Assembly (NCBI GenBank): GCA_015056575.1
Contig: SVGA01000014.1
Coordinates: 1 to 64,000, forward strand
Source of the DNA: Butyrivibrio sp.
Lineage (GTDB): Bacteria > Bacillota > Clostridia > Lachnospirales > Lachnospiraceae
Reading direction: 5' to 3'
Length of the DNA stretch: 64,000 nucleotides
Positions 52,647 to 61,436 of this stretch are shown one piece after another; position 1 is the stretch's first letter; each line of letters starts with the position of its first letter. Under the pieces are notes generated by a model. It worked only from the letters and a program-made list of their open reading frames with translations, searched no databases and was not told the origin of the DNA. A program made the translations under genes and the position numbers.

Positions 52647-53693
52647 ATGAAGAAAAGATTTGTAAGCAAAGTTCTGTGTGCAGCTATGGTTGCTGCATCA
52701 ATCGCCGGCTGCGGAAGCGCTGCTCCCGCACCTGCAGCAACTGAGGCACCTGTAACAACAGTTGAAGAAGCTGAGACTCCCAAGGCTGATGCACCTGCTA
52801 CTGAGGATGCAGGAAGCGAGAAGCTTGTTGTTGGTTTCGCTCAGATCGGACAGGAGTCCGGATGGAGAGATGCCGAGACAATGTCCATCCAGAACTACGC
52901 TGCAGAGCATGCTGATACTGTAGAGCTGAAGTTCGCAGATGCTCAGCAGAAGCAGGAGAATCAGATCAAGGCTATCAAGAGCTTCATCGAGCAGGACGTT
53001 GATGTAATCGGACTTGCACCTGTAGTTGAGACCGGTTGGGATCAGGTTTTTGCTGAGGCACAGGATGCAGGAATCCCCATCATTCTTCTTGACAGAACAG
53101 CTGATGTTGATGAGAGCCTCTATGCTACATTCATCGGTTCCGACTTCATCGAAGAGGGAAAAGAAGCTGCTAAGCAGATGGCTGAGCTCATCGGTGGAAA
53201 GGGCAAGATTGTAGAGCTTGAGGGAACAGTCGGTGCTTCTGCCGCAACAGACAGAAAGACAGGTTTTGATGAGGAGATTGCTGCAAACTATCCCGACATC
53301 GAGATCGTAGCATCTCAGACCGGTGACTTCACAAGAGCACAGGGTAAGGAAGTTATGGAGTCATTCCTTAAGTCCAACCCCGACATCGTTGGTGTATATG
53401 CTCACAATGATGACATGGCTCTTGGCGCAATCGAAGCAATCAAAGAAGCAGGTCTTAAGCCCGGCGAAGACATCGTTACAGTTTCCGTAGACGGTGTTAA
53501 GGGTATCTTCGAGGCTATGGTAGCCGGCGAGGCTAACTGCACAGTAGAGTGCAACCCTCTTCTTGGACCGCTCTTCTTCGAGACAGCTGCAAAGCTTAAG
53601 AACGGCGAGTCAGTTGAAAAGTGGGTTAAGTCAGTTGACGGTGTATTCACATCAGATATCGCTGCTGATGTAATCGATTCCCGCGCATATTGA
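52647..53693 (+). CDS. ytfQ: Sugar ABC transporter binding lipoprotein, YtfQ-like
   Basis: A 348-residue periplasmic-binding-protein type I lipoprotein (lipobox ASIAGC, C22) with an Ala/Pro/Thr/Glu tether to about residue 58. The domain begins KLVVGFAQIGQESGWRDAET and keeps pocket motifs ADAQQKQENQ, VVETGWD, GTVGASAATDR and NDDMALGAIE, as in the galactofuranose binding protein YtfQ and its relatives, some of which carry L-arabinose. Substrate is therefore a furanose-type sugar, possibly arabinofuranose given the GH43 protein upstream. A terminator-like hairpin separates it from the ATPase gene. Confidence 0.88.
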   Translation: MKKRFVSKVLCAAMVAASIAGCGSAAPAPAATEAPVTTVEEAETPKADAPATEDAGSEKLVVGFAQIGQESGWRDAETMSIQNYAAEHADTVELKFADAQQKQENQIKAIKSFIEQDVDVIGLAPVVETGWDQVFAEAQDAGIPIILLDRTADVDESLYATFIGSDFIEEGKEAAKQMAELIGGKGKIVELEGTVGASAATDRKTGFDEEIAANYPDIEIVASQTGDFTRAQGKEVMESFLKSNPDIVGVYAHNDDMALGAIEAIKEAGLKPGEDIVTVSVDGVKGIFEAMVAGEANCTVECNPLLGPLFFETAAKLKNGESVEKWVKSVDGVFTSDIAADVIDSRAY

Positions 53694-53718
53694 TCAGTCA
53701 ATAGTCTATAAAAAAATA

Positions 53719-53751
53719 ATCCGCTCCGTTTTCACTTCGGAGCGGATTTTC
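53719..53751 (+). terminator. Intercistronic terminator after binding protein gene
   Basis: Ten-base perfect stem ATCCGCTCCG / CGGAGCGGAT, 9-base loop, tail TTTTCT. It probably sets a high binding protein to transporter ratio. Confidence 0.8.
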
Positions 53752-53766
53752 TAAAGGAGGAGAAGG

Positions 53767-55296
53767 GTGAGCAGCAATACCAAACTCTTAAAAATGGAGG
53801 GAATTTCCAAGACCTTCGGAAAAGCAGTCATAGCGCTGCACGATGTACACTTTGAGCTTGAAGCAGGAGAAATTCATGCACTTCTTGGGGAAAACGGCGC
53901 CGGAAAATCAACACTTATCAAGGTGCTTACAGGCGTAGAAGAAAGAGATGAGGGAAAGATCGAACTTGATGGAAAAACAATACATCCAAGATCCACCAAT
54001 GAAGCACAGCAGCTTGGCATTTCCACTGTGTATCAGGAAGTAAATCTTTGCCCGAACCTGTCTGTTGCTGAAAACATATATATCGGCAGAGCTCCCAGAA
54101 CAAAAATGGGGTCCATCGACTGGGCGACCATGAGCAAAGAAGCCACAAAGCTTTTGGAGAAATTCGATCTTAAACTTGATGTAAACAAGAGACTGGACAA
54201 CTACTCGGTAGCTGTTCAGCAGATGGTAGCAATAGCAAGAGCCAGTGATATACAGGCCAAAGTTCTTATCCTGGATGAGCCCACAAGCTCTTTATCCAAG
54301 GTTGAAGTAGATAAGCTCTTTGCCATAATGAAACAGCTTCGATCAGAGGGAATGGGAATCATCTTTGTAACTCACTTCCTGGATCAGGTTTATGAAGTAA
54401 CTGACCGTATAACGGTTCTTCGTAACGGAGGCTATGTAGGTACCTACAACACCGCCGACCTTCCGAGAATGGAACTGGTATCAAAGATGATAGGCAAGGA
54501 TTATCAGGCCCTTAATGAATCTTTGAAGGAAGGTCAGGCTGAAAAAGAAGGAACAAAAACAGGTGATGAACTGATCTCCATGAAGAACGTTTCCCATCAG
54601 GGAAGCATTTCGGGGATGGATCTGACCATATCAAGAGGTGAAGTTCTCGGTCTTTCCGGGCTTCTTGGATCGGGAAGATCGGAAACGGCAAGAGTCCTGT
54701 TTGGAATAGATCAGGTAAGTGAAGGCGAGCTTAGTATAAACGGAGAGAAAGTTAATCTGAAACACCCTCTGGATGCCATAAGAAAAGACCTGGCTTTCTG
54801 CCCTGAGAACAGAAAGACTGAAGGTATCATAGGAGACCTCTCCATCAGAGATAACATGGCTCTGGCTCTTCAGGCCAAGAAGGGGCTGTTTAAAAAGATC
54901 TCGAAAAAAGAGGCACAGAAGATTGCCGACGAATACATAAAGAAGCTGGAGATAAAAACGCCCAATGCGGATCAGCTTATAAAGAATCTGTCAGGAGGAA
55001 ATCAGCAGAAGGTGATCCTGGCAAGATGGCTTGCAACAAACCCGCAGCTTCTTATGCTGGATGAGCCCACAAGGGGAATTGATATCGGTACAAAAGCCGA
55101 GATCCAGAAGATAGTCATTGATCTGGCAGCTCAGGGAATGGCCGTTCTCTTTATATCATCGGAGCTTGATGAAGAGCTTCGTTGCTGTAAAAGGATAGTT
55201 GTCCTTAAGGATATGGAGAAGGCCGGTGAAGTTGTTGGGGACAACATCACTGAAGGGGCAGTAATGCAGATCATGGCAGGAGGAGAAGGTAAATGA
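53767..55296 (+). CDS. ytfR: Sugar ABC transporter ATPase, YtfR-like (double NBD)
   Basis: A 509-residue ATPase with two nucleotide-binding domains of the RbsA/YtfR class. The first has Walker A GENGAGKST and Walker B LILDEPTSSL; the second has the signature LSGGNQQKVILARWLA and LMLDEPTRGIDIG. The start is GTG at 53767, set by AAAGGAGGAG upstream. It overlaps the next permease by 4 bases (ATGA). Confidence 0.9.
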   Translation: MSSNTKLLKMEGISKTFGKAVIALHDVHFELEAGEIHALLGENGAGKSTLIKVLTGVEERDEGKIELDGKTIHPRSTNEAQQLGISTVYQEVNLCPNLSVAENIYIGRAPRTKMGSIDWATMSKEATKLLEKFDLKLDVNKRLDNYSVAVQQMVAIARASDIQAKVLILDEPTSSLSKVEVDKLFAIMKQLRSEGMGIIFVTHFLDQVYEVTDRITVLRNGGYVGTYNTADLPRMELVSKMIGKDYQALNESLKEGQAEKEGTKTGDELISMKNVSHQGSISGMDLTISRGEVLGLSGLLGSGRSETARVLFGIDQVSEGELSINGEKVNLKHPLDAIRKDLAFCPENRKTEGIIGDLSIRDNMALALQAKKGLFKKISKKEAQKIADEYIKKLEIKTPNADQLIKNLSGGNQQKVILARWLATNPQLLMLDEPTRGIDIGTKAEIQKIVIDLAAQGMAVLFISSELDEELRCCKRIVVLKDMEKAGEVVGDNITEGAVMQIMAGGEGK

Positions 55297-56333
55297 AAAA
55301 TAAGATAAATAAACTATCCCAAAATCAGGCATTCTGGCCGGTGATCATTTTCCTGACCATCATATTGTTCAATACCATAATGACAAAGGGGGAGTTTCTC
55401 TCAATATCAATAGTGGACGGACATTTCTATGGAAGGATCATCGATATTTTCAGGAACGGCGGAAAGCTCATGATCCTTGCTGCAGGCATGACAATGGTTC
55501 TTGCAACAGGCGGAACAGATATCTCCGTAGGTTCGGTAATGGCCATAAGCGGAGCTATAGCCTGCAGCATCATTAACGGAAACCTCCTTCCGGGACTTAA
55601 CGGCAATGTTGCAATGGCGATCATACTGGCAGTGTGTGCCGGAATAATCTGCGGCCTGTGGAACGGTTTCCTTGTAGCTCAGATAAAGATCCAGCCCATT
55701 GTTGCAACCATGATACTCCTGGTTGCGGGCAGGGGTATTGCACAGCTGATCACCAGCGGCAAGATCATCACGATCAATTCCGATGCGTATTACTTCATAA
55801 ACGGAGGATATATATTCGGACTCCCATTCCCATTGTACATAGTTCTTTTCCTGGTGGGGATCTTGCTGCTGTTTGTTCATAAGTCAGCTTTCGGACTGTT
55901 CCTTGAATCCATCGGCTGCAACAGCCTGGCATCCAAGTTTGCCGGAATAAAGGTAAACAGATTCCTTCTTGCAATCTACACTATTTCAGGAGCCTTCGCA
56001 TCAGTTGCGGGACTTATTGAGAGTGCAGGAATCAAAGGCGCGGACTGCAACAATGCCGGACTTAATATTGAGCTTGATGCCATCCTGGCAGTAGCCATCG
56101 GCGGAACCAATCTCATGGGCGGAAGATTTTCAATCTTTTCAAGTGTAATAGGAGCTCTCATCGTTCAGAGTATCACCACAACAGTTCTGGCACTGGGTGT
56201 TCCCGCAGCATATATCAGAGTGCTCAAAGCGCTCCTTATCATTGTGATCTGCCTTTCACAGTCCAGCAAATTTAAGCTGCATCTTGGCAAGATAGCAGTA
56301 AGCAAGAAGAAAGAGGAGGCAGTTGCATTATGA
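55293..56333 (+). CDS. ytfT: Sugar ABC transporter permease, YtfT-like
   Basis: A 346-residue BPD_transp_2 membrane protein with eight to ten hydrophobic segments and the motifs GGTDISVGSVMAISGAIA and AGRGIAQLITSGKIITIN. It overlaps both the ATPase gene and the second permease gene by 4 bases each. YtfT and YjfF form the heterodimeric channel in the E. coli galactofuranose importer, the arrangement seen here. Confidence 0.88.
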   Translation: MKNKINKLSQNQAFWPVIIFLTIILFNTIMTKGEFLSISIVDGHFYGRIIDIFRNGGKLMILAAGMTMVLATGGTDISVGSVMAISGAIACSIINGNLLPGLNGNVAMAIILAVCAGIICGLWNGFLVAQIKIQPIVATMILLVAGRGIAQLITSGKIITINSDAYYFINGGYIFGLPFPLYIVLFLVGILLLFVHKSAFGLFLESIGCNSLASKFAGIKVNRFLLAIYTISGAFASVAGLIESAGIKGADCNNAGLNIELDAILAVAIGGTNLMGGRFSIFSSVIGALIVQSITTTVLALGVPAAYIRVLKALLIIVICLSQSSKFKLHLGKIAVSKKKEEAVAL

Positions 56334-57337
56334 GAGAGAAATTGCGTATAAAAAATATTTCCCTGACAATGACAATTGTGTTGTTCCTTATCATGTTTAT
56401 TTTCGGATCGGTAAGATATGACCACTTCTTTTCACTGTCAACATTCTTAAATCTTTTCAATGATAACGCCTACCTGATGATAGCCGGGATCGGAATAACC
56501 TTTGTTCTTATCACGGGAGGAATTGATATTTCAATTTCCTCAACCATAGCCTTTACCGGTGTGTTCATGGCATACAGCCTCCAGAAGGGGATTCCCTCAT
56601 ATGTGGTAATTCCCATGGCACTCATCATCGGCATTATCGTGGGTGCTGTTCAGGGCAGCCTTATCCATTACTTTAAACTGCAGCCCTTTATTGTAACCCT
56701 CGCAGGTCAGTTCCTTATGAGAGGACTTTGTGTAGTAATAAGTGAGGCATCTATTCCAATTACAGATGAGTTCTTCAAATTTATGGCTCTTGGAAGGATT
56801 CAGATAAAGCTTGGAGATTCCAAGGCTCTTAACGGAAAGATCTATTACTACGTTCTTATATTTGTGGCAGTTCTTGTTGTGGGTCTTTATGTTCTTAAAA
56901 AGACTCCTTTCGGAAGAGCCGTATATGCCATCGGCGGAAGCGAACAATCCGCAGAACTTATGGGTCTTAATGTTGCAAGAACCAAGATTGGAGCGTATAT
57001 TATAAGCAGTTTCTGTGCGGCTTTGGCAGGTGTTGTATTCAGCTTTTACACATTGGCAGGATACGGACTTCAGAACATGGGAATGGAGCTGGATGCCATT
57101 TCCTCAGCGGTTATCGGGGGAACACTTCTTACCGGCGGCGTCGGATCGGTGTTTGGAACTGCTGTGGGAGCAATGATCCAGGGTATAATTCAGACCATTG
57201 TAACTTACGAGAACCTGAATACATGGTGGACGAAGGTAACCATCGCAGGGCTTTTGTGTTTCTTTATCGTGGTCCAGAGGATCATAGCAGTAAGGGCTGA
57301 GTCCGCTAAGGGCAAGAGCATGGCAGCTGCTGCCTGA
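56330..57337 (+). CDS. yjfF: Sugar ABC transporter permease, YjfF-like
   Basis: A 335-residue BPD_transp_2 permease with GGIDISISSTIAFTGVFMAY and a YAIGGSEQSAELMGLNV cytoplasmic loop typical of the RbsC/YjfF group. It is the second half of the channel. The kinase gene follows 35 bases later, so sensing and transport genes are probably on one transcript. Confidence 0.88.
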   Translation: MREKLRIKNISLTMTIVLFLIMFIFGSVRYDHFFSLSTFLNLFNDNAYLMIAGIGITFVLITGGIDISISSTIAFTGVFMAYSLQKGIPSYVVIPMALIIGIIVGAVQGSLIHYFKLQPFIVTLAGQFLMRGLCVVISEASIPITDEFFKFMALGRIQIKLGDSKALNGKIYYYVLIFVAVLVVGLYVLKKTPFGRAVYAIGGSEQSAELMGLNVARTKIGAYIISSFCAALAGVVFSFYTLAGYGLQNMGMELDAISSAVIGGTLLTGGVGSVFGTAVGAMIQGIIQTIVTYENLNTWWTKVTIAGLLCFFIVVQRIIAVRAESAKGKSMAAAA

Positions 57338-57372
57338 CATACTAAATATCAAGCGAATCGGGGATGAGAGTA

Positions 57373-59154
57373 ATGAATATTAAAAGGATAGGATCGGGAA
57401 TAACCAAGATACGGACCAAACTGATCCTTTCAGAGATTTTCATTGCCCTCATTCCTTTTATTTTGGTGGGAATCGTGGGGATCACTTTCTCTGTAAGAGA
57501 AGCCAGGAAGAATGTGGCTCAGAGATCCTCTCAGACAGTTACTCAGGTAAGCCGTACTCTTGATACATACATGGAAGACCTGGATAAGCTTGTCCTTACT
57601 CTGGCAGATGAAATCGAAGCGGCTGACCTTGACGGAAGTACTGATGCAAAAGCGGCTGAAGTGATACGGACCATGCAGAATGTCATGGGAAGATACGATG
57701 AGATTGCCGGAATGCTGTATGCACAGGACGATGATGACTACATAAGTACAGGTATCACCCGCGTATCAAGAGATTCTTTTCAGAAGGAGAACTGGTATAA
57801 GGCAGCACTTCTTGATCCAGACAAAAGCCACATGATCAGTACCGTCACAGGAAGGAATATCGCAACAGATGTAGGATATTCCGTCGATGACGTTTTTTCC
57901 ATTGTAAAAGCAGTTAAGAACAGGGACACAGACAGGATAGAAGGTGTTCTTCTTGTGGACATCGGCCACGGCATCATCTCTTCCGCCATCAGAGATTCTC
58001 AGCTTGGAGGCGAGGGATTTGTTTTTGTGCTGGATGAAGAAGACCATATGGTTTACACACCCATAAACCCCGTGGTCTACAGGATCAACCCCAAATGGCT
58101 TGTAAATGAGGACGAGACCATAGCTGTCAATGTTGGAAACAGCAGGTACCTTGTGCGATTTAAAAAGTCTGACATGACCGGCTGGAAAACCGTCAGCGTA
58201 ACTTCCTACGATGAGCTTATGGGAGATTACAACAGAATGATGGGGATATTTGCCGCAATCCTTGTGGCTACCCTTATTCTTGTGCAATATCTGTCTGTCA
58301 GGGTTTCAGACAACATCACAAGACCCATCAAAAAGTTAAGAGACCTTATGCGCAAGACCAGAGAGGGAAATCTCTCCTTAAGATTTGAGAGCGCGAGCCG
58401 TGACGAGATAAATGACCTTGGCATGAGCTTCAACCATATGATCGACAGAATACAGGAACTTCTGGTAAGGGTAAGGCAGGAGGAAGACTTAAAAAGGAAG
58501 GCTGAGCTTAAGATTGTTCAGGAACAGTTCAAGCCGCATTTTCTTTATAACACTTTGGATACCATTAACTGGATGGCCAGAGAACATGGGGCAAAAGATA
58601 TAGTGAGTCTGGTGGACGCTCTGACAAACGTGTTCAGGATAAGTCTTTCTCACGGCAAAGACTATATAACCATCAAGGAAGAGATCAACTACATTTCCAG
58701 TTATCTTTATGTACAAAAGACAAGATATGAAGATAAGCTTCTTTTTGAAATAGATGCGGATGAAGAATGTGAGAAGCATCAGGTTCCAAAGCTCATCCTT
58801 CAGCCCCTTGTGGAGAACGCCATCTACCATGGTATTAAGCTTAAAAGAGGTACAGGCCATATTCACATTTTAGTCAAAAGAGCTGATGACATGATCTGCA
58901 TGTCCGTTGAGGATGACGGAAAAGGAATGGACGAGAATACCCGCGACTCCTTACGAGAACTCCTTAAAACAGGAGAGCATACCCAGGAGATTAAGGCGGA
59001 GGACAAGGAGAGTTTCGGTCTTTTCTATGTAAAAGAAAGGCTGCAGCAAAGATACAGGGACAGTTACAAAGTTGAAGTTGAAAGTACCGAGGATATCGGA
59101 ACAAGGATCTCAATTTTTATCCCATTTTTTGAAGAGGAGAATGTCATAAAGTGA
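57373..59154 (+). CDS. YesM-type sensor histidine kinase
   Basis: A 593-residue kinase. Two transmembrane helices (about residues 15-38 and 282-302) bracket an extracytoplasmic Cache-like domain. A HAMP domain follows (about 303-355, ITRPIKKLRDLMRKT), then the His_kinase domain with H389 in EQFKPHFLYNTLDTINW, and a HATPase domain (LILQPLVENAIYHGI; EDDGKGMDENTR). The start at 57373 has GGGG upstream; an ATG at 57364 is the alternative. Its partner is the AraC-type regulator at 51 kb. It overlaps the tandem binding-protein gene by 4 bases (GTGA), pointing to a shared sensory complex. Confidence 0.9.
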   Translation: MNIKRIGSGITKIRTKLILSEIFIALIPFILVGIVGITFSVREARKNVAQRSSQTVTQVSRTLDTYMEDLDKLVLTLADEIEAADLDGSTDAKAAEVIRTMQNVMGRYDEIAGMLYAQDDDDYISTGITRVSRDSFQKENWYKAALLDPDKSHMISTVTGRNIATDVGYSVDDVFSIVKAVKNRDTDRIEGVLLVDIGHGIISSAIRDSQLGGEGFVFVLDEEDHMVYTPINPVVYRINPKWLVNEDETIAVNVGNSRYLVRFKKSDMTGWKTVSVTSYDELMGDYNRMMGIFAAILVATLILVQYLSVRVSDNITRPIKKLRDLMRKTREGNLSLRFESASRDEINDLGMSFNHMIDRIQELLVRVRQEEDLKRKAELKIVQEQFKPHFLYNTLDTINWMAREHGAKDIVSLVDALTNVFRISLSHGKDYITIKEEINYISSYLYVQKTRYEDKLLFEIDADEECEKHQVPKLILQPLVENAIYHGIKLKRGTGHIHILVKRADDMICMSVEDDGKGMDENTRDSLRELLKTGEHTQEIKAEDKESFGLFYVKERLQQRYRDSYKVEVESTEDIGTRISIFIPFFEEENVIK

Positions 59155-61046
59155 CTGAAGTGATAAAAACAAAATGGCATATTTTATGCGTTCTGGCTGC
59201 TGCACTGATACTTGCTCTTTCCATGGGGGGATGCCATGTTATCCCCATGAGCGACGGAGGGAACAAAGAGGGAGTGACTTCCATAATCGGCGTTTCCCAG
59301 GCTAATATGCGTGAAGAGTGGCGCGTTGCCCTTATCAATGAGCTTCGGGAAGAAACCGATAAATACGAAGACATCAGTATTGTGACTACAGATGCCACCG
59401 GAAGTGCTTCAAAGCAGATTCAGGATATAGATAACCTCATAGGTTTTGGGATCGATCTTCTTATAATATCTCCCTGCGATGAGAAGATAATGGGAGATAA
59501 GATAAAAGAAGTCCATGATGCCGGTATCCCGGTCATTGTCATGGACAGGGCTGTAGAAGGCTTTGATTATACGCTTTATATCGGTCCTGACAATGAAGTA
59601 ATAGGAATGCAGGCAGGTACATATATCGTAGATCTTCTTGGAGAAAAAGGCGGTGACGTGATCGCTCTTGTTGGCAATCCCGCATCGGTTCAGGGTACCG
59701 AAAGGCTGTCTGGCTTTAAAGCTGCCCTGGAAGAATCACAGAACATAAACATTCATGAAGTATATCTTGGAACCGAATCCAAAGATGCAGCCTATGACAT
59801 GACCCTGGCCGCCAAGAACATGGTAGAGAAAGCCGATGTTATTTTTACCTACAGCGATACTATGGCTCTTGGTGTCTGTGATGCACTAAGATCCATGGGG
59901 CTTGACCGGAAAGTAATGACAGTTGACTGCGACGGCTTTAAGGGAGTGGACGAGGGGCTTGACCTGGTTTCCCAGGGAAGACTTAAGGCGACGGTATCAT
60001 GCCCTATAGGCGGCAAGGAAGCAATTGACTATGCGCTTTCCATTCTCAATAATGAGAGCGGCGTTCCCAAGCAGGTCATCCTTAGAAGCAGTATTATTGA
60101 CAGTTCCAACGTTGAAGAAAGCATAAGCCGCATCAATGCAAAAACTCCTGACGACGGCAAGAAGATAAAGGTGGGCTATTCTCAGGTTGGTCAGGAGAGT
60201 AACTGGCGTCTTGCCAATACAAAGTCCATAGAAGAGTCGGCAAAAGAGTTTAATATAGACCTCCACATGGAGATTGCCGACCAGTCCCAGGAAAAGCAGT
60301 TCGAGGCTATCAGGTCCTTTATTAAAGAAGGAGTCGATGTGATAGTTGTTTCCCCTGTGGTGGAAACAGGTTGGGACGAAGTCCTCAGGGAAGCAAAAGC
60401 AGCCGGCATCCCTGTCATAATGTCCGACAGAAATGTAGTGGTTGAGAATAGGGAAGAGAATCTTACCACTACATATCTTGGCGCTGACTTTGTGGAGGAA
60501 GGCCGAAGAGCCATGCGCTGGATAAGGGATAATGTTTCTGCTGATAATGGAAACCTGAAGATCATGGAGATCATGGGTAACATCGGCGCATCACCCACAG
60601 AGGAAAGAGATCAGGGCTTTAAGGAAATCCTTGAGGAAAATCCGGGATATGAGATAGCATATTCAGACTACGGTGATTTCACCTTCGAAGGGGGAAGGAA
60701 GGTAGTAAGTGAATATCTTGCACAGCATGAGTGGGACATCGACATTATCTTTTCCCAGAATGATGACATGGCGCTTGGAGCAATCGAAGAGCTGAAGGCC
60801 CATGGAATCAAGCCTGATGAGGATGTAAAGATCATCTCTGTTGATGCCACTACGGAAGCCTTTGAGGCCATGGTAAGAGGCGAGCTTTCCTGCGCTGTTG
60901 AATGTAATCCCATTATCGGGCCGCAGCTAATGAAGGCTATAAGAGATCTTTGCAGCGGCAAGCAGATGCCCTTCAGGATCATCACCGATGAGAAGGTGTA
61001 CGATCAGGCGGTGGCTGATGAATATATCAGGAAGAGACTTTACTGA
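59151..61046 (+). CDS. Lipoprotein with two fused sugar-binding domains
   Basis: A 631-residue exported lipoprotein (lipobox MGGC, C28; GTG start overlapping the kinase stop). Residues about 40-320 form one RbsB-like type I periplasmic binding domain (IIGVSQANMREEWRVAL, VIVMDRA, TYSDTMALGVCDAL). Residues about 335-631 form a second one that is strikingly like the adjacent YtfQ-like protein (VGYSQVGQESNWR, SPVVETGWDEV, NDDMALGAIEEL, AVECNPIIGP). No ATPase or permease is linked to it other than the upstream set. Coupled to the kinase gene, it is most likely a ligand-capturing sensor subunit, though a transport role is possible. Confidence 0.86.
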   Translation: MTEVIKTKWHILCVLAAALILALSMGGCHVIPMSDGGNKEGVTSIIGVSQANMREEWRVALINELREETDKYEDISIVTTDATGSASKQIQDIDNLIGFGIDLLIISPCDEKIMGDKIKEVHDAGIPVIVMDRAVEGFDYTLYIGPDNEVIGMQAGTYIVDLLGEKGGDVIALVGNPASVQGTERLSGFKAALEESQNINIHEVYLGTESKDAAYDMTLAAKNMVEKADVIFTYSDTMALGVCDALRSMGLDRKVMTVDCDGFKGVDEGLDLVSQGRLKATVSCPIGGKEAIDYALSILNNESGVPKQVILRSSIIDSSNVEESISRINAKTPDDGKKIKVGYSQVGQESNWRLANTKSIEESAKEFNIDLHMEIADQSQEKQFEAIRSFIKEGVDVIVVSPVVETGWDEVLREAKAAGIPVIMSDRNVVVENREENLTTTYLGADFVEEGRRAMRWIRDNVSADNGNLKIMEIMGNIGASPTEERDQGFKEILEENPGYEIAYSDYGDFTFEGGRKVVSEYLAQHEWDIDIIFSQNDDMALGAIEELKAHGIKPDEDVKIISVDATTEAFEAMVRGELSCAVECNPIIGPQLMKAIRDLCSGKQMPFRIITDEKVYDQAVADEYIRKRLY

Positions 61047-61049
61047 GGG

Positions 61050-61078
61050 TTGACTTTTTTTAATCAAGAACATAAAAT
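61050..61078 (+). promoter_or_regulatory. Promoter of the tyrS T-box leader
   Basis: TTGACT (61050-61055), 17-base spacer and TAAAAT (61073-61078), starting 4 bases after the stop of the upstream gene. Confidence 0.7.
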
Positions 61079-61099
61079 CATTAAGTAATAAAATACCAA

Positions 61100-61390
61100 A
61101 GGCTGTGACCGGAATAAGTAACGGATGCTGACTGACTACAGAGAGTTGCCGGATGGTGAGAGGCGCAAGTTAAGAGTATGTGTGAATACCTCCGTAAGCT
61201 GCACGGAAAAACGGGTTTCCCAAGTAAGCCGTGACGAGAACCGAAGCGTCAGTTCGGAAGAGTATAAAGGTGAAAGTTCTTTTACCGGAGTACTTATTGA
61301 GGCGCATGGCGTGAGTCATACGTGAATGAAGGTGGTAACACGATTAATTCGTCCTTCGTGATCATTAACTGGTCGCGAAGGGCTTTTTAG
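61100..61390 (+). promoter_or_regulatory. T-box riboswitch with terminator ahead of tyrS
   Basis: The leader has stem I features (AGAGAG then a TTGCC..GGCGCAA arm with GGTGAGAG) and an ACGGA/TCCGT helix. Next to it lies GAATACC, whose TAC (61187-61189) is a candidate tyrosine specifier. The conserved T-box sequence AATGAAGGTGGTAACACG is at 61325-61342. A fully paired 12-base terminator stem (61353-61364 with 61370-61381, including G-U pairs) with TTTTT follows. Uncharged tRNA-Tyr binding would favour the antiterminator and tyrS expression. Confidence 0.92.
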
Positions 61391-61436
61391 TTTAACAAAA
61401 GCCCTTCCGATCCAAAGCATTTATGGAGGTGGAGAA

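Noticed and set aside
61125..61325. A 66-codon plus-strand frame in the tyrS leader
   Set aside because: It covers the T-box structural elements, and its translation is low in plausibility. The T-box explains the sequence.
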